Assembly (NCBI RefSeq): GCF_003945595.2
Contig: NW_024104347.1
Coordinates: forward strand, 248,001-312,000
Direction: 5' to 3'
Source of the DNA: Pipra filicauda
Taxonomy: Eukaryota; Chordata; Aves; Passeriformes; Pipridae
Length of the DNA stretch: 64,000 nucleotides
Under the pieces are notes generated by a model, which saw only the letters and a program-made list of their open reading frames with translations, did no database searches and had not been told where the DNA came from. The position numbers and the translations under genes are program-made. This document shows, in pieces, positions 28,691 to 40,092 of the stretch. The stretch's first letter is position 1. Each line of letters opens with the position of its first letter.

Positions 28691-29045
28691 CTTATGTGGC
28701 GGGTGCCCGTCGGGCTCCCATTGGCACAGGCAGGCGGCAGCAGCCAATGGCAGCCCAATCCCGTGGCAGGGAAACTCCTGCCCATTTATTTAGCATCTTA
28801 GGAGACCATATTTCCGAGGAAGAGCGCCGCTTCCCTAGCATGCTACCATTAGACGCGGGGAATAAATAAATCAAGAGCTCCCCATCTCTGGGGCTCCCCC
28901 TCTCCTCCTGCTCGCTTTGTCCCAGAGCCCGGTGCCCACCCAGGCGAAGCGCTGGTGGGGACCCGGCACCCGCGTCCACCTCGGCAGGGCCGCGGGGGAG
29001 TGCGCCGGAGCTCCACAATTACTCGCTCCATCGCCATGGAAACAG
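28460..29045 (-). promoter_or_regulatory. CpG-island promoter inside an ELMO1 intron
   Basis: This is the most CpG-dense block in the window: roughly forty CG dinucleotides in under 600 bases, against a CpG-poor background. It carries CCAAT-type NF-Y sites at 28720-28724 (ATTGG on the plus strand), 28744-28748 and 28755-28759. There is also a TTCC-GA-GGAA inverted element at 28812-28821, fitting ETS or STAT6-type spacing, a TAGCATGCTA palindrome at 28836-28845, and an RFX-like X-box half site at 29030-29043. No good TATA box is evident, typical of CpG promoters. The adjacent minus-strand GTAAGT donor suggests transcription leftward, in the same sense as ELMO1. Bidirectional initiation cannot be excluded. 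Confidence 0.65.
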
Positions 29046-29327
29046 CCTGGATGCAGCGGGCTGGATTTGTGTAGCACATCTGCTGCCAGGCTCATAATCA
29101 ACTGCAATCTCATCTTTTTTCCCTCTGCTCTCACTGCTTATTTGATTGTGAGTTTGCTTTCTCTTCTCATACATGCTGGGAATGTACACGCAGACAGAGC
29201 TGTGTACATGTTGACTTTCTCCCTGTGCAAACACACCACAACACACGTATATATATGTACCCCAGGAGTATTCACTTGTTAGCATAGTATTCATATGCTA
29301 AGGAGGTACACTCTCTGTGTATCCAAA

Positions 29328-29764
29328 TCATATAGAGTGGTTTGGGTCAGAAGGGACCTTAAAGATTATCTAGTTCCAACCCCCAGCCATGGGCAGGGAC
29401 ACCTTCTACCAGACTGGGTTGCTCAAAGCCCGATCCAACCTGGCTTTGAACACTGCCAGGGATGGGGCATCCACAGCTCTGGGCAACCTGCTCCAGTGCT
29501 TCAATACCCTGACAGTAAAGAATTTCTTTCTAATATCTAAACTAAACGAACCCTCTTTCACTTTAGGGCCATTACCCCCTGTCCTATTTACACGCCCTTG
29601 TAAAAAGTCCTTCTCTACCTCTCTTGTTGCCCCCCTTCAGGTACTGGAAAGTGCTCTAATCTCTCCCTGGAGCCTTCCTTTCTCCAGGTTGAACAACCAC
29701 AACTCTCTCAAACCTGTTTTCATAGGAGATGATCTTCTTGGTCCTCCTTTGGACTTGTTCCAAT
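29328..29764 (-). mobile_element. CR1 LINE, 5'-truncated
   Basis: The minus-strand reading gives a CR1 ORF2 C-terminus (DIRKKFF, then LKHWSRLPRAVDAPSLAVFKARLD, interrupted upstream) followed by the usual 3' UTR with GGAACTAGATAATC and CTTTAAGGTCCCTTCTGACCC. The terminal tail is decayed to CACTCTATATGA. It belongs to a different CR1 subfamily from the copy at 14937, judged by the 3' UTR. It lies under 300 bases from the CpG-rich promoter block. The open frames on the plus strand across 29295-29766 are antisense CR1 and not genes. Confidence 0.95.
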
Positions 29765-32700
29765 GAATAATACACCTTAATCACATTTCAAGTTTGAATA
29801 AGGGACCAGCGGAAGACAAGACTACTGTAAAAATATCGTATTTTCCTTTCCAGTTCCATAAATTGTCTCTCTCCAAAACAAGGTGAAAATCCGAGACAGC
29901 TATTATGAAACTTCCAAAACTGCATCTGGTACCCACAAACAGTGACCCGAATCTTCATGCAACTAATGCTACACTAGATGTTCCCTGTTCTGTCCAAGGT
30001 CTGATGAAACACCAGGAAAACTTCATGCACAAAAGGTTGTTAGACACTGACAAAAACTCTGTCTTACCCTCTGATAATACAAAGAAGGAAAGATGATTAG
30101 AAGAAAGGAAGCAACATTGCAGACAGAGAAAAGATTCCTAAGCCAATAGTGCAGACAGCAAAGGGACTTGACAGCTGGGGGCAATTTCTGGCTGCTCCTC
30201 AGACTTCTGTGGGACAACTGAAAAAGTCTTTTGCGTTCTGTTATCAGTCTTTCTATGTTTCTGTTATCGAAACTGCAAAATGAGGAGAAAAGTCAAATGC
30301 ATGCATTTATATTAAAAAGATAAGCTTGGACAGGCCATGATACACTGACATACTATTACTACGATGTTAAGAAAGAATTTCAGATGGAAAAAATGAGGAC
30401 ACGTTCCTTATTCATGAACCCTTATTTTCATTTATTTAATTAAAAGAAGAATAAAAAATGAAAGCCCTTCTGAAACCCCCCAACATTTCTATATTACACT
30501 AATAACAGAAATTTGCCATGGTAAATAGCAGCATTTTAAAATGCACTGTGACAGAACCTTGCAGGTAGTTACACTGATCTCCTTGAACAGTAAAGGCCAC
30601 TCCTTGTTAAATGTCTTCTACCTGAAACTAATCCAGAGTCTAGGAAGGTCTTTGAATCCTGTTGGTCTAGTGCTCAGGAGCAAGGCCAATACCAGAGACC
30701 TGGCTTTTCAGGACATCTGTTACTCAATTATAATTATGGACAGAGAATGAGCTTCTGAGAGAACTGCATTTTTAATGGCTCAGGATGTCATCAGGGTTCA
30801 CTTCTTACAATGCTGTACTTCTTCCGGCTTTTCATTTGCCTTTAGAGCAGCACCATCGCTATAACGATTACCCTGAGCTTGCCAACTTTCACGGTCACTC
30901 TTTCAGTTTTGAAATATGAAACTGTGGAAAGATATTCAATGTGCATTTTAAGGGAAAGGGGGCTAATTAAAAAGCCTAGATTTGCTGACAGAACTTGCTG
31001 GGGAAAAAGCAATCTGTCTAGTTCCTTCCTTTTCTACTCCTCCTTCCACCTAAATCATGTAGGAGAGTGGTCTAAGAGTATGGAGCATACTCTGTAATTT
31101 GTGTGTGAATGTTCCAATATTATATTTCTAGCTGTTATTGTCATGTCTTATGGACTGCAAGCACTGTCAATATGTAGAGCTTAAAATAGTCATGCAAACC
31201 GTAAATAAATATTTAAATGGTACTGGACAATGAAAACCAAATGTCACATTCCTAGTGAAGAGGTTCCTAATTAAACAAATTGTTCCTTTCTGTTGTGTGA
31301 TACACAGAGTACAAAACTCTCCATTAGGCTGTGCTTTGTTAAACAAAGCCCCACTGCAAGCAAACATAATTATTATCAGTGCACTGTGATGTATCTGGAG
31401 AAACCTTCTCTTGTCCCAGTTTTTAAATCTCCCCATCTGCATTTCACATGCTGACAGGAAGAAGACCATGTCCCAGATTAGGGCTACCAGTCAAGAATTC
31501 AGAAGACCATTTTTAAGGTCTTTTTCTGTCATAGGTAAGGAGCAGAAGTGACAGATCTCTGCTTCTGATGGCAGCAAGCTGTTAGATTTAACGTTAAGAA
31601 ATCTCACCTTTGTCACTTTCTTCTCTCAGTAGTCTCCCCTGTAAATTGCATTTCTATTCTCACAAGGTTGTGTTGTGAGAATAAACACACTAAGAATTTT
31701 GTTGCACTCTAAACCAGGACAGGCAACAGATACCTAAGAAAGTTTTTAAGGGAGATAAAAAATTCAAGGCTAGAAAAATCCAGGCAATTTCAAAGCAACA
31801 TAATAAACAAGATTTGTGAAAAAAAAATATTCTAAGATAGCAGGAAAAAATGATGCTCTTCAACCAAAAGGATAAAAGATTTCTAGGAAGGCTTCACACC
31901 GGAGCTGCTACTTGTCAATCTGACAGCAGCTCTCGGCAGTATTCTGTCATGGGCTAAGACCTGTTTGTGTGTGGGAGCTGAGGAACAATCAGCAGTGATA
32001 GAATACTTACTCATCCTTCTAGATCGTGGGGTTTTCTTTTTTTAGCCCAGATACCTAAAGAGGAAGATGATTAACCTACTAACACTTCCCAAGTCATGGA
32101 CTTGCTGGTTGGCTCCCACTGACTCCTCTTCCAGTGCCATAAATTATGTGCTAATTCTCAGTAAGCTTTCCAGCCCTTTCAAAAGTCCATTTGTAGAAGC
32201 AGCTGATTTGTACCAGGAACAGCTAGTCCTATGCATTTATTCCAGGAATACCTACAGACTTCTCTTCTACATCTGTATTCTTGAAGTGTCACTTAAGACC
32301 TAGTCTTCAGATAATAAAAGGTTTCAGAGGTTTCAAGGCCACATTCAGTTTGGTTTTTTCCCTAATCCTGGTATCAGAAAACCTTATGCCTCTTTATCAG
32401 AAGGCCCCTTCATTTCAAATGAGAAGCTCTGATGAATTTTATTCTTTTCCCTAATATTACTGCATCTGAAATAAGTTTTTGGATAGCAACACATAAACAT
32501 AAATTAAAATGAAAATGCTGGAGCATAGCATAAAGAGCAATCTATCCTTTCTGCCATTTAAGACAACCTTACTACAATCCACAAAGATTATCTGAATAGG
32601 AACACCCAAGTGATATATAAGCTGCTGAAAACAGTCAGGAACACAGCTTTGCAAATCAGATTAGACATGACCTTCAGAGGTGATCTGCCACCATAGCACC

Positions 32701-35103
32701 CAGAAGGTCTATATGAATTACAAAACCACAGAACCTTTCATTCTGCAAAGCATGGACAGATTTAATTTCCACCATCCAAGTACCAGTGTGCACATCTAAT
32801 GTTCACTACCTTACCCTGTACTTTGAGCATCAAGAGCATTCAAGTATCTTCCTGCACCACTGGGCAAGTTGCCCCCCTTTTGAGGATACATACATATGTT
32901 AAAAGCCTTCAAGATACAGAGACGTGCATGAAAGAAAATCTCCACTTGTCTTATACAAATGAAATCAGAGCTTTACAGAATTTCATACAACACTCCTGGA
33001 CATACACAACAGCAGTCTGGATGATGACTGTCTAGGAGTGTTGAATTTGCAATTCTTCTTCATCTTCTCTGATAACTGAAGCACTTCAGCTAAGCCAAAG
33101 GCAGCCTACAAACAGTCCTGAAATTGGCTACAGGAACTGATATGAATATTTCTCAGTTTTCCTATTGCTAAATGATTACACGTAGTCTGGGTAGCAAAAG
33201 GAGACTTCCTAGTCCAAACAAATAACAGTGGGTTCTTTTTCCACCCCCAATGTTAACTCCAAGAAGATCTAAAATGCCTCATGTTTGATATAGAACCAAA
33301 ATACCACCATCTTAAAAAAAAAAAAGAAGAAAGCCACCACAACCAGACATAAGAAACGAAGTCTAAAAAGGGAAGAAAGAGAAACTGAGTTGCTTAGAGG
33401 ATGACTATTTCGTCACAGTGAACAAGTTTGAAGTTGAATAGATTTTGATACATGCACAAACAAAAACAAAAGTATTTCTAACCTTGATATTGGGTACAGC
33501 AGAGCCCTATCTGACAAACAACCTGAAGTGATGTTTAGGTTTGGCGGTAGTGTCATATACAATCATATTTAGTTTGTCTTTGGATAGCTATCATATTAAA
33601 AAAGCCCTTAAAATACACAAGCCCCCGCAGCTGTCTGCAACCTTTAAGTCTTGCCATTTTAAACACACACTGCAGTCATATAGCATGAGAGGACACTGAA
33701 GAATTTCAAATCAGTTATAATAAATCCAGACAGTAGGCAGCAAAAGGTTTCACAGTACACATCATCAGCTTCAAGATTCCTTACATGGCACTCTTAAATA
33801 CACAAATGCAAGAGGCTCAGAAATCATCATGTGAGTTTTACAAATTTTAGTACATTCGGTCTATATGAGCACTATCTGTCAAATCTATCCCATACTCTTC
33901 ATCCACAGTTGCAGCTAGGATTTTCCCTGCTGCCTTCTTTGCCCACATTGTTCAAATGTATACAATAATTTGGTATCAAAACCCTTTGCAACATACTAAA
34001 AAAAATTTCAGTCATGTCACTGTAAACTCAATTCTCTCATTCAATTACTTGGTCTAGAGTACACATGCCCAGGAAAGAACAATTCCACATCGCTGTAGCA
34101 TTTTATCTGCAATATTCTTCCATCTTTAGCTACTTCTCCAGCTCATGCTTTGCACACACTGGCAAACAAGCAACAGAAGCTGGATTTATCTGCAATCCAA
34201 ACAGTCTAAGACTTCCATTTAATGCTTGGGTCTTCACAGGACAGGCACTGGGGAATGTACATCGTACTAACACTGTTGAAACAAATTACACCTTGTACAC
34301 ACTTGGTCTTGTCTCTCTTACATGCATGCATGCTCCAGTTCATCTTATTCATTAGTGCATTGTGGTTTTCCTCGTCTGGAAGATGCAGATCAAATCTCTA
34401 CACGGTCATATGAAATGGTAACCAAATGATTTCTTTAACTTTTCTGCTTTTAACAAAACCAAAAAACTATACGAGGGACAAAATAAAGGAAAATTTCTTC
34501 TGTCTCAGTTATCTGAACTTATCTTGATGCTGCCATGGTTTGCCATTTAAATAATGATGCATGATTTTTTTAATATGTTAATTACATAAATAGGTACATA
34601 GAAATTACTTAAACAGGAGATTATTTACCCCATTGACTGTAGAAACCCATGTGTCAGCACATCTGCTGCACAGGAAGATTAAATCTGTTCACACAAAACT
34701 CCTGCTCTCTCTTGCTAATGGGGAGAGATTAGTAGTATGAGACCTGAAGTAGAGGCTTTGGGTTTTATCCAACAGACCCTTAAGACTTACACAACGAATG
34801 ATGCTAGCATACATCTCCAGATTTCTAAACACCCAGTATATACTTGCCTAGGCATTCTGGAAAAAGAAATGGGATTTTTACTGAGCAGACTTTTCTATGT
34901 GTGTGTTTTAATTTCAAAAGCTTCTGCTGTATGTTATTTAAGAGTAACAATCAGACACTCAGTAGCCTTTAGAGGAACTGTATTGGTGTGATTGTGCACC
35001 TTTAAGACCAGAATGACAATGCTAGTTGATGATGTTTAGAATGAGACTACTGAAAAAGACTCAATTACAAGGTTATCTTTGCCTTGGTTCACCTTCCCAG
35101 CTG

Positions 35104-35121
35104 CTTCACCTGCAGGTGAAG
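35104..35121. promoter_or_regulatory. 18-bp perfect palindrome with double E-box
   Basis: CTTCACCTGCAGGTGAAG is its own reverse complement and contains CACCTG and CAGGTG, the E-box type bound by ZEB and SNAIL factors. A second CCTGCAGG follows at about 35124. Regulatory function is inferred from sequence only. Confidence 0.4.
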
Positions 35122-36024
35122 AACCTGCAGGCTATTAGTTTAATAGCTGTTGATGAGGGCCTGTCTACCATTTATCATATCCCCTTCACACTCCTTTTAC
35201 ATCACAGGCTTGCAGGGAAAAGTGTTAGAAGGCTCTGGTGGGAGAAAGGGATTGCCAAGACTATAGTTAATGAGAAGAACAGAAAACATGAGTCTAGTTT
35301 CCAGATCAAGCAAGCATACAACTTCTTCTCTTTCTTTAGAAGAATATGCTCTGTCTGCTTCCACCTCATGCAGGAATGAAAGTCAAATCAATGCTCACAT
35401 AAGCTGAATGAACAGTTAGGGCTGTTTTCCACGTAGTTATTGCATGTATACTCTAATAGGAGCAATCTACCGAGTGAACACAGCTTTAGCTAGAAAGGGC
35501 AATATCCTCCATACCCTCATAAGGTAATTCGGACCACACAAAATGAGCTATTGACATTTCTATTCTGTGTCAGCCTCTGGCAGCACGCATCTGTTCCCAT
35601 GGACTTCAAAGCCGCCCTAAACTGGGCTTTGCCAACACCCTCTGCTCAAAGACATTAACAGCCACTTTTTCAACCCATGTATATGGAAATGCGCAGCCAA
35701 GTATACATACCCCAAACACGTGTTGCATGTACAACAGAAGCATGCCCACACACGCCCATTCACAGCCAAATGTAATATAAATAACCTCGCTATATAAATA
35801 GGCTTGCTTAAATGAAGTGTCTTACTTAAATAAGGCTGACATAAATACTCTTTCTTTTATGCTGCCTGTTGCATCTCATGTTAAAGTCTGGGAAGTGGCA
35901 ACTATGTTGGAATGACCGGAGAAACCCCACTCAAAGTCAATAGATATGAAGGACAGGAGAGCTCAGCATCATGATGTAACATATCACTGGTGAAGATTTT
36001 GTGAAAAGGATAAAAGACAGGCAA

Positions 36025-36037
36025 TTTTTTTTTTTTT
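36025..36037. repeat. Poly-T tract (13 T)
   Basis: Homopolymer of 13 T in AT-rich intronic sequence with no recognisable element attached. Confidence 0.9.
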
Positions 36038-36640
36038 GCATATGTGTCTCTGATGTCAAGATAGATAAATATTAGTAAGACAGGCAATAAGAAATTGCAA
36101 ATAATCAGAGGAGATCCTCAAGCATTAAAGCAGCAGCCCACACAAAACTTTTCATAAAAAGAAAAAAAGAAAAAAGTGTTAGAAAAGGAAAAGTAACTTT
36201 TCCCTCTTTCTCTGCATTTTTGGAAGGACACCAGATGACTGTCCATACTTCTAACTATGCTCATGTCTGTATTCATCAATATGGTTTTATGGACATTTTC
36301 GGTCTTATCCTTTTCAAAACATTTCAAGAAACTGTTAAGACTGGTTTCTCTGAAGATGGGTAGGAAGGACCGGCTGTCAGAAAGGACTCTCTCAACTTCC
36401 CTCCAGCAACCCTACTTCACATTCAGCCCACACACCAGGCCCAGCCCTATCAGTGTTCTGGCTCACTTTGTCAGAGCTGTTGAATCTGTTCAGAACTTCC
36501 TTCCTGCTAATGAATGTCCCCCTAATCGATCTTCAAAGTACATATTTCTTCAGTCTCAATCACCCATGACCTAAAGATGCTGTCAATACTGCAGCATGGC
36601 AATGCTTGCCATTGCAGAGACAAATCTTGCCATGTACTCG

Positions 36641-36668
36641 CTGTGTTGAACCCTCTGTGTTGAACCCT
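36641..36668. repeat. 14-bp perfect tandem duplication
   Basis: CTGTGTTGAACCCT is present twice in succession with no mismatch, indicating a recent duplication. Confidence 0.92.
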
Positions 36669-38531
36669 CTGCTCTTTGCATATGGTAGGTGGAATGAATA
36701 CTTTGTCTTCCAAGTGAAGAGAAAAATTTATAAAGGTCAAGCAATGCCGAGGCAGTTGCAACAGTGGATACAAACTCAAAGTTTTCCTCACTTTTCATTT
36801 CTCAGCCTCTGAAGCACAAACATATGCATAGTGCTAAGCCAGTAGTATTTCTACCTGTTACATTACTGCTTTATTCACGGTTGGACCATTTTCATTCCAT
36901 TAATTCTTTCCTTTAAAAACATTTCAGAATTGGTTTAAAAAAATAAAAATAGATGTTTAAAAAGATTTCAGTCTTCCTTAATCGTGCAGGGATATATTTT
37001 CAAAGCAGTATGCCAAGAGTGTTCCACGTGACTCCCATTCATGTTAAAATTAGAGTCACCAGAATAAACCCCATATGCTGCTTTGAAAAGGTACTGCAAT
37101 GTGTCCAAGGGAAATTTCTGCAGCTTAATGGTGCTTGCACAGTTTTTCTGCTTGCTTTTCTTCTTTTAATTTCTGAATATATATTTTTTTTTATTTTAAA
37201 ATAACACTTTGTACTATCTGGAAAAATAGAAAGAAGGGATTTGCTGGTTTTCTTGGTTTCTCTGCAGCCCTTTTATTTTAATCAGAATATCTTTGCTTTG
37301 TAGTATGCAAAGCTTCTGGAAGCTTTTTTGTAACTCTTTTTTTAATACTGTCACTGTAGACAACCTTTCTATTCGAGCTGTAACCTGCAGTGAGATCTGG
37401 AGGTCTGACTGCCTTCCACACCTGAGCTGTTATCCTGTCTAGTGGTGTTCAATATTTCAGTGTAAGCCTGAAACTAATTTTCATATCTGGGCAGTGGGGA
37501 ACTTTTTTTCCCGCAAGCTTGAGGCATAGTCTCTCCTTAGCAATAATAGCACTGCTACTTGTCCTGAAGCCAGGTACCATGAATGTACAGGTTTCTATAT
37601 TCAAGGTCCTGTCTTACATGTGGACCTTCTGCCCAACACAGAGTATCTGTACCACCTGTGGCAGCTGCAGAAGCCTACCCACCCAAAGCCAGCTGCAGTG
37701 CTGGGCTTATTGTGGGCATAGTGTTGCCCTAGTTTGCCTTGGTAATCACAAATACTGTGCTCACATACACACATACTGATAAATACTAGTTGATTATTAA
37801 ATTTGTAATTTATTACTATAGTCTTCCTGATCATTTGAAGAGAGAGGAAAAAAAAATTTCTGACAGCTCTGGTTCTTTTGTAATTGCTCTTAAATTTTTA
37901 CTGCTTTTAAGTCTCTGCATGAGAGATTGTGCACAAAGACAGTGTGAATGCCATCTTTTCATTTTATCTTCATCCTTCTCATTACTGTCTCAAATTGCCA
38001 CACATTTTCATTTCAGCCATTTACATAAACAATGCAGCAAACACTGTATCTAACCACTTAATTACTTTAATCTTTAAAGGATGTAAAGAAAGGGAAAATA
38101 TTTTGCTTTAATGTGGAAGGTGCTTCCACTATGGAGGAAAAAAACAAGTCTACTTGCTAAGAGAATTGTGTATCAGGACACAAGAAAAGAAAACAAGATG
38201 TGGTTGTTTTGTCATTAAAGTACTGACAAGTGAGGTGTGGGCTAATTTCCCATCTCTACCACTAATTTTCCAAGCAACAGGCAGCAAGACATCATTTATG
38301 TATTCTTGTTATCCAATTAAAAATCACTTAACATCACCTTTCCTTTCTTCTTTTTAACCCTTTGTATATTCTGCTGATTTAAGTGGTATTCTTTGGTCAT
38401 AAACCTGTGCTTAAAAGAAACACCTGAAACTTCCCATGGTGGGGAAATGACAGCTTGCACTTAAAGCTACAACCTGTAAGCAATGGAGCTTCAGCTACAA
38501 CAAAGGTTTATGTACAAGACAAGCATTTAGA

Positions 38532-38556
38532 AAACAAACAAACAAACAAACAAAAA
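38532..38556. repeat. AAAC tetranucleotide repeat
   Basis: About six AAAC units followed by an A run and an A/C-rich stretch to about 38580. No associated transposon body is recognisable. Confidence 0.9.
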
Positions 38557-39082
38557 ACCCTTACAACCAACCACAAAACAATGAGACCCCCCAACCAATC
38601 CACTAGTAGCCAAACACTGCTCTGCAATTTCTACAGACAAGGCCTACTTTAGTATTAGGGTTCAAATATGCTAATGAGTTAGACAAATCACCATGTCAGC
38701 TGAGCTGCAGTAGTAGCCAGTGGTAAATATTTAGTAAAACATACTTTTGTAAATGTTTGCAAGAACAATTTGAGGAAATGCTTTCAATTTCTGAAGGAAA
38801 TTCCTGAAGGCGCTTAAATGCCCCTGAGTAATAACAGCTCAGTTGTCAGAGCTAAGACAAGTTAAACTACTTCAAAGGGATCACTGCAGTTCAGGGGGAA
38901 AGCCTGACTTCTTAAAGTGGCTGCTGAATCCATTACAAGGATCTTTCACACTTTATTTAACATTAGGAAAAGTTAACATTAGAAAATACGTTTTACACAT
39001 AAAACTACAAAATAATTCAGGTTGTTAGAAATTTCTAGGCATCATGAAGTCCTGCAGACACAGCAGAGCTAACTTCACACTT

Positions 39083-39585
39083 CAGTCAGGTTCCTCAGGG
39101 CAAGTCTGGGCAAGTTTTGAGTTTCTCCAATGATGAAGATTCCATAATCTCTCTGTGCAATTGGTTCCAATGCTGCACCACTTTTCTTCTTTCACTGTGT
39201 ACTTCTGAGAAGGGTGTGCATCTTCTCAGCTTCTTGTTCAAACAATGGAAGAAGATACAGCTGGATCCACCCTCATGTGCCCAGCCTTTTGTAGGATGAA
39301 CAAATCTGGTTCCTTCATATTCCCCTTGAATACCACGTGGTCCATTCTCCTTAATCATATTGGTGGCCTTTAGTTGGACTAGCTTCATTTCTCCCCATTA
39401 CTGGGGCACAAAACTGGACACAGTCTTCCACCTGCTGCCTCATAAAGGCCAAGTTGGAGGAAATAATTCCTTCCTCCGACCTGCTAGCTATGCTTTAGCT
39501 AATGTAACCTAGCATGTAGTTAGTCCACATCACACAAGGGTGCACTGGTGATTCATGGCACTCATCAACTCACCAACCATCCTAC
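39083..39585 (-). mobile_element. Old, diverged CR1 LINE fragment
   Basis: Minus-strand reading resembles CR1 but is far more diverged than the two other large copies. The recognisable ORF2 remnant is HWNQLHREIMESSSLEKLKT, matching the family [19 protein letters not shown] pattern. Further 5', toward 39585, are the CR1-like segments for GGTCGGAGGAAGGAATTATT and the old 'main block'. Indels break the frame. No ATTCTATG tail remains. This is probably an ancient insertion. Confidence 0.8.
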
Positions 39586-39760
39586 AAGCAAGCACTTACA
39601 ATTATATTTGTAAAACATGAAATTCATCTTTCTGAGTCCTCAGTTTGCATTGGCAACCACACATCCTCAGCTTTTAATACCAAAGAAAATATCAGAAGAA
39701 ATTAATATCAAAGCCTTGGCCATCATAAAAATCAACACAGGATACTGAAGTGTTACTCTG

Positions 39761-39800
39761 CTACTAAAATTGAGAAACGTCTACTAAAATCAAGAAGCGT
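39761..39800. repeat. 20-bp tandem duplication
   Basis: Copy 1 is CTACTAAAATTGAGAAACGT and copy 2 is CTACTAAAATCAAGAAGCGT, three mismatches apart. It lies about 180 bases beyond the old CR1 fragment. Confidence 0.9.
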
Positions 39801-40078
39801 AGAGAAGGAAATTAGAATCATCAAACTCTTTCAAATGATAATAACTAAAGCAAATTGAGCAGCTATGAAACATCCTGTTCTCTGGAGCTTAAAAGCAACA
39901 AGGCAATAAAAAACCCCTAGCCCATGCAAAGCTAAATAAGTTTTATGGAGATATTTTCTTTCTTTTCTCATCAAGTAGAACCACTAGTTTAAAGATTTTG
40001 CTTTAGCTGGTACTTTAAAGACTTTACACAGCGAAGGGCCATTTAGGCCATGTATCTAACTGAAACCATTTTCAAGGT

Positions 40079-40092
40079 ACACACACACACAC
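40079..40092. repeat. AC dinucleotide microsatellite, 7 units
   Basis: A short uninterrupted (AC)7 tract in unique intronic sequence. Confidence 0.9.

Noticed and set aside
28519..29294. Several open frames of 76-121 codons on both strands of the CpG-rich block
   Set aside because: High GC lowers stop-codon frequency, the frames overlap each other, and none shows a recognisable domain.
29295..29766. Plus-strand open frames of 81 and 125 codons
   Set aside because: They lie antisense within a CR1 LINE, whose body explains the sequence.
35026..35379. Plus-strand open frame of 117 codons around the E-box palindrome
   Set aside because: No recognisable domain and biased composition; treated as a chance frame.
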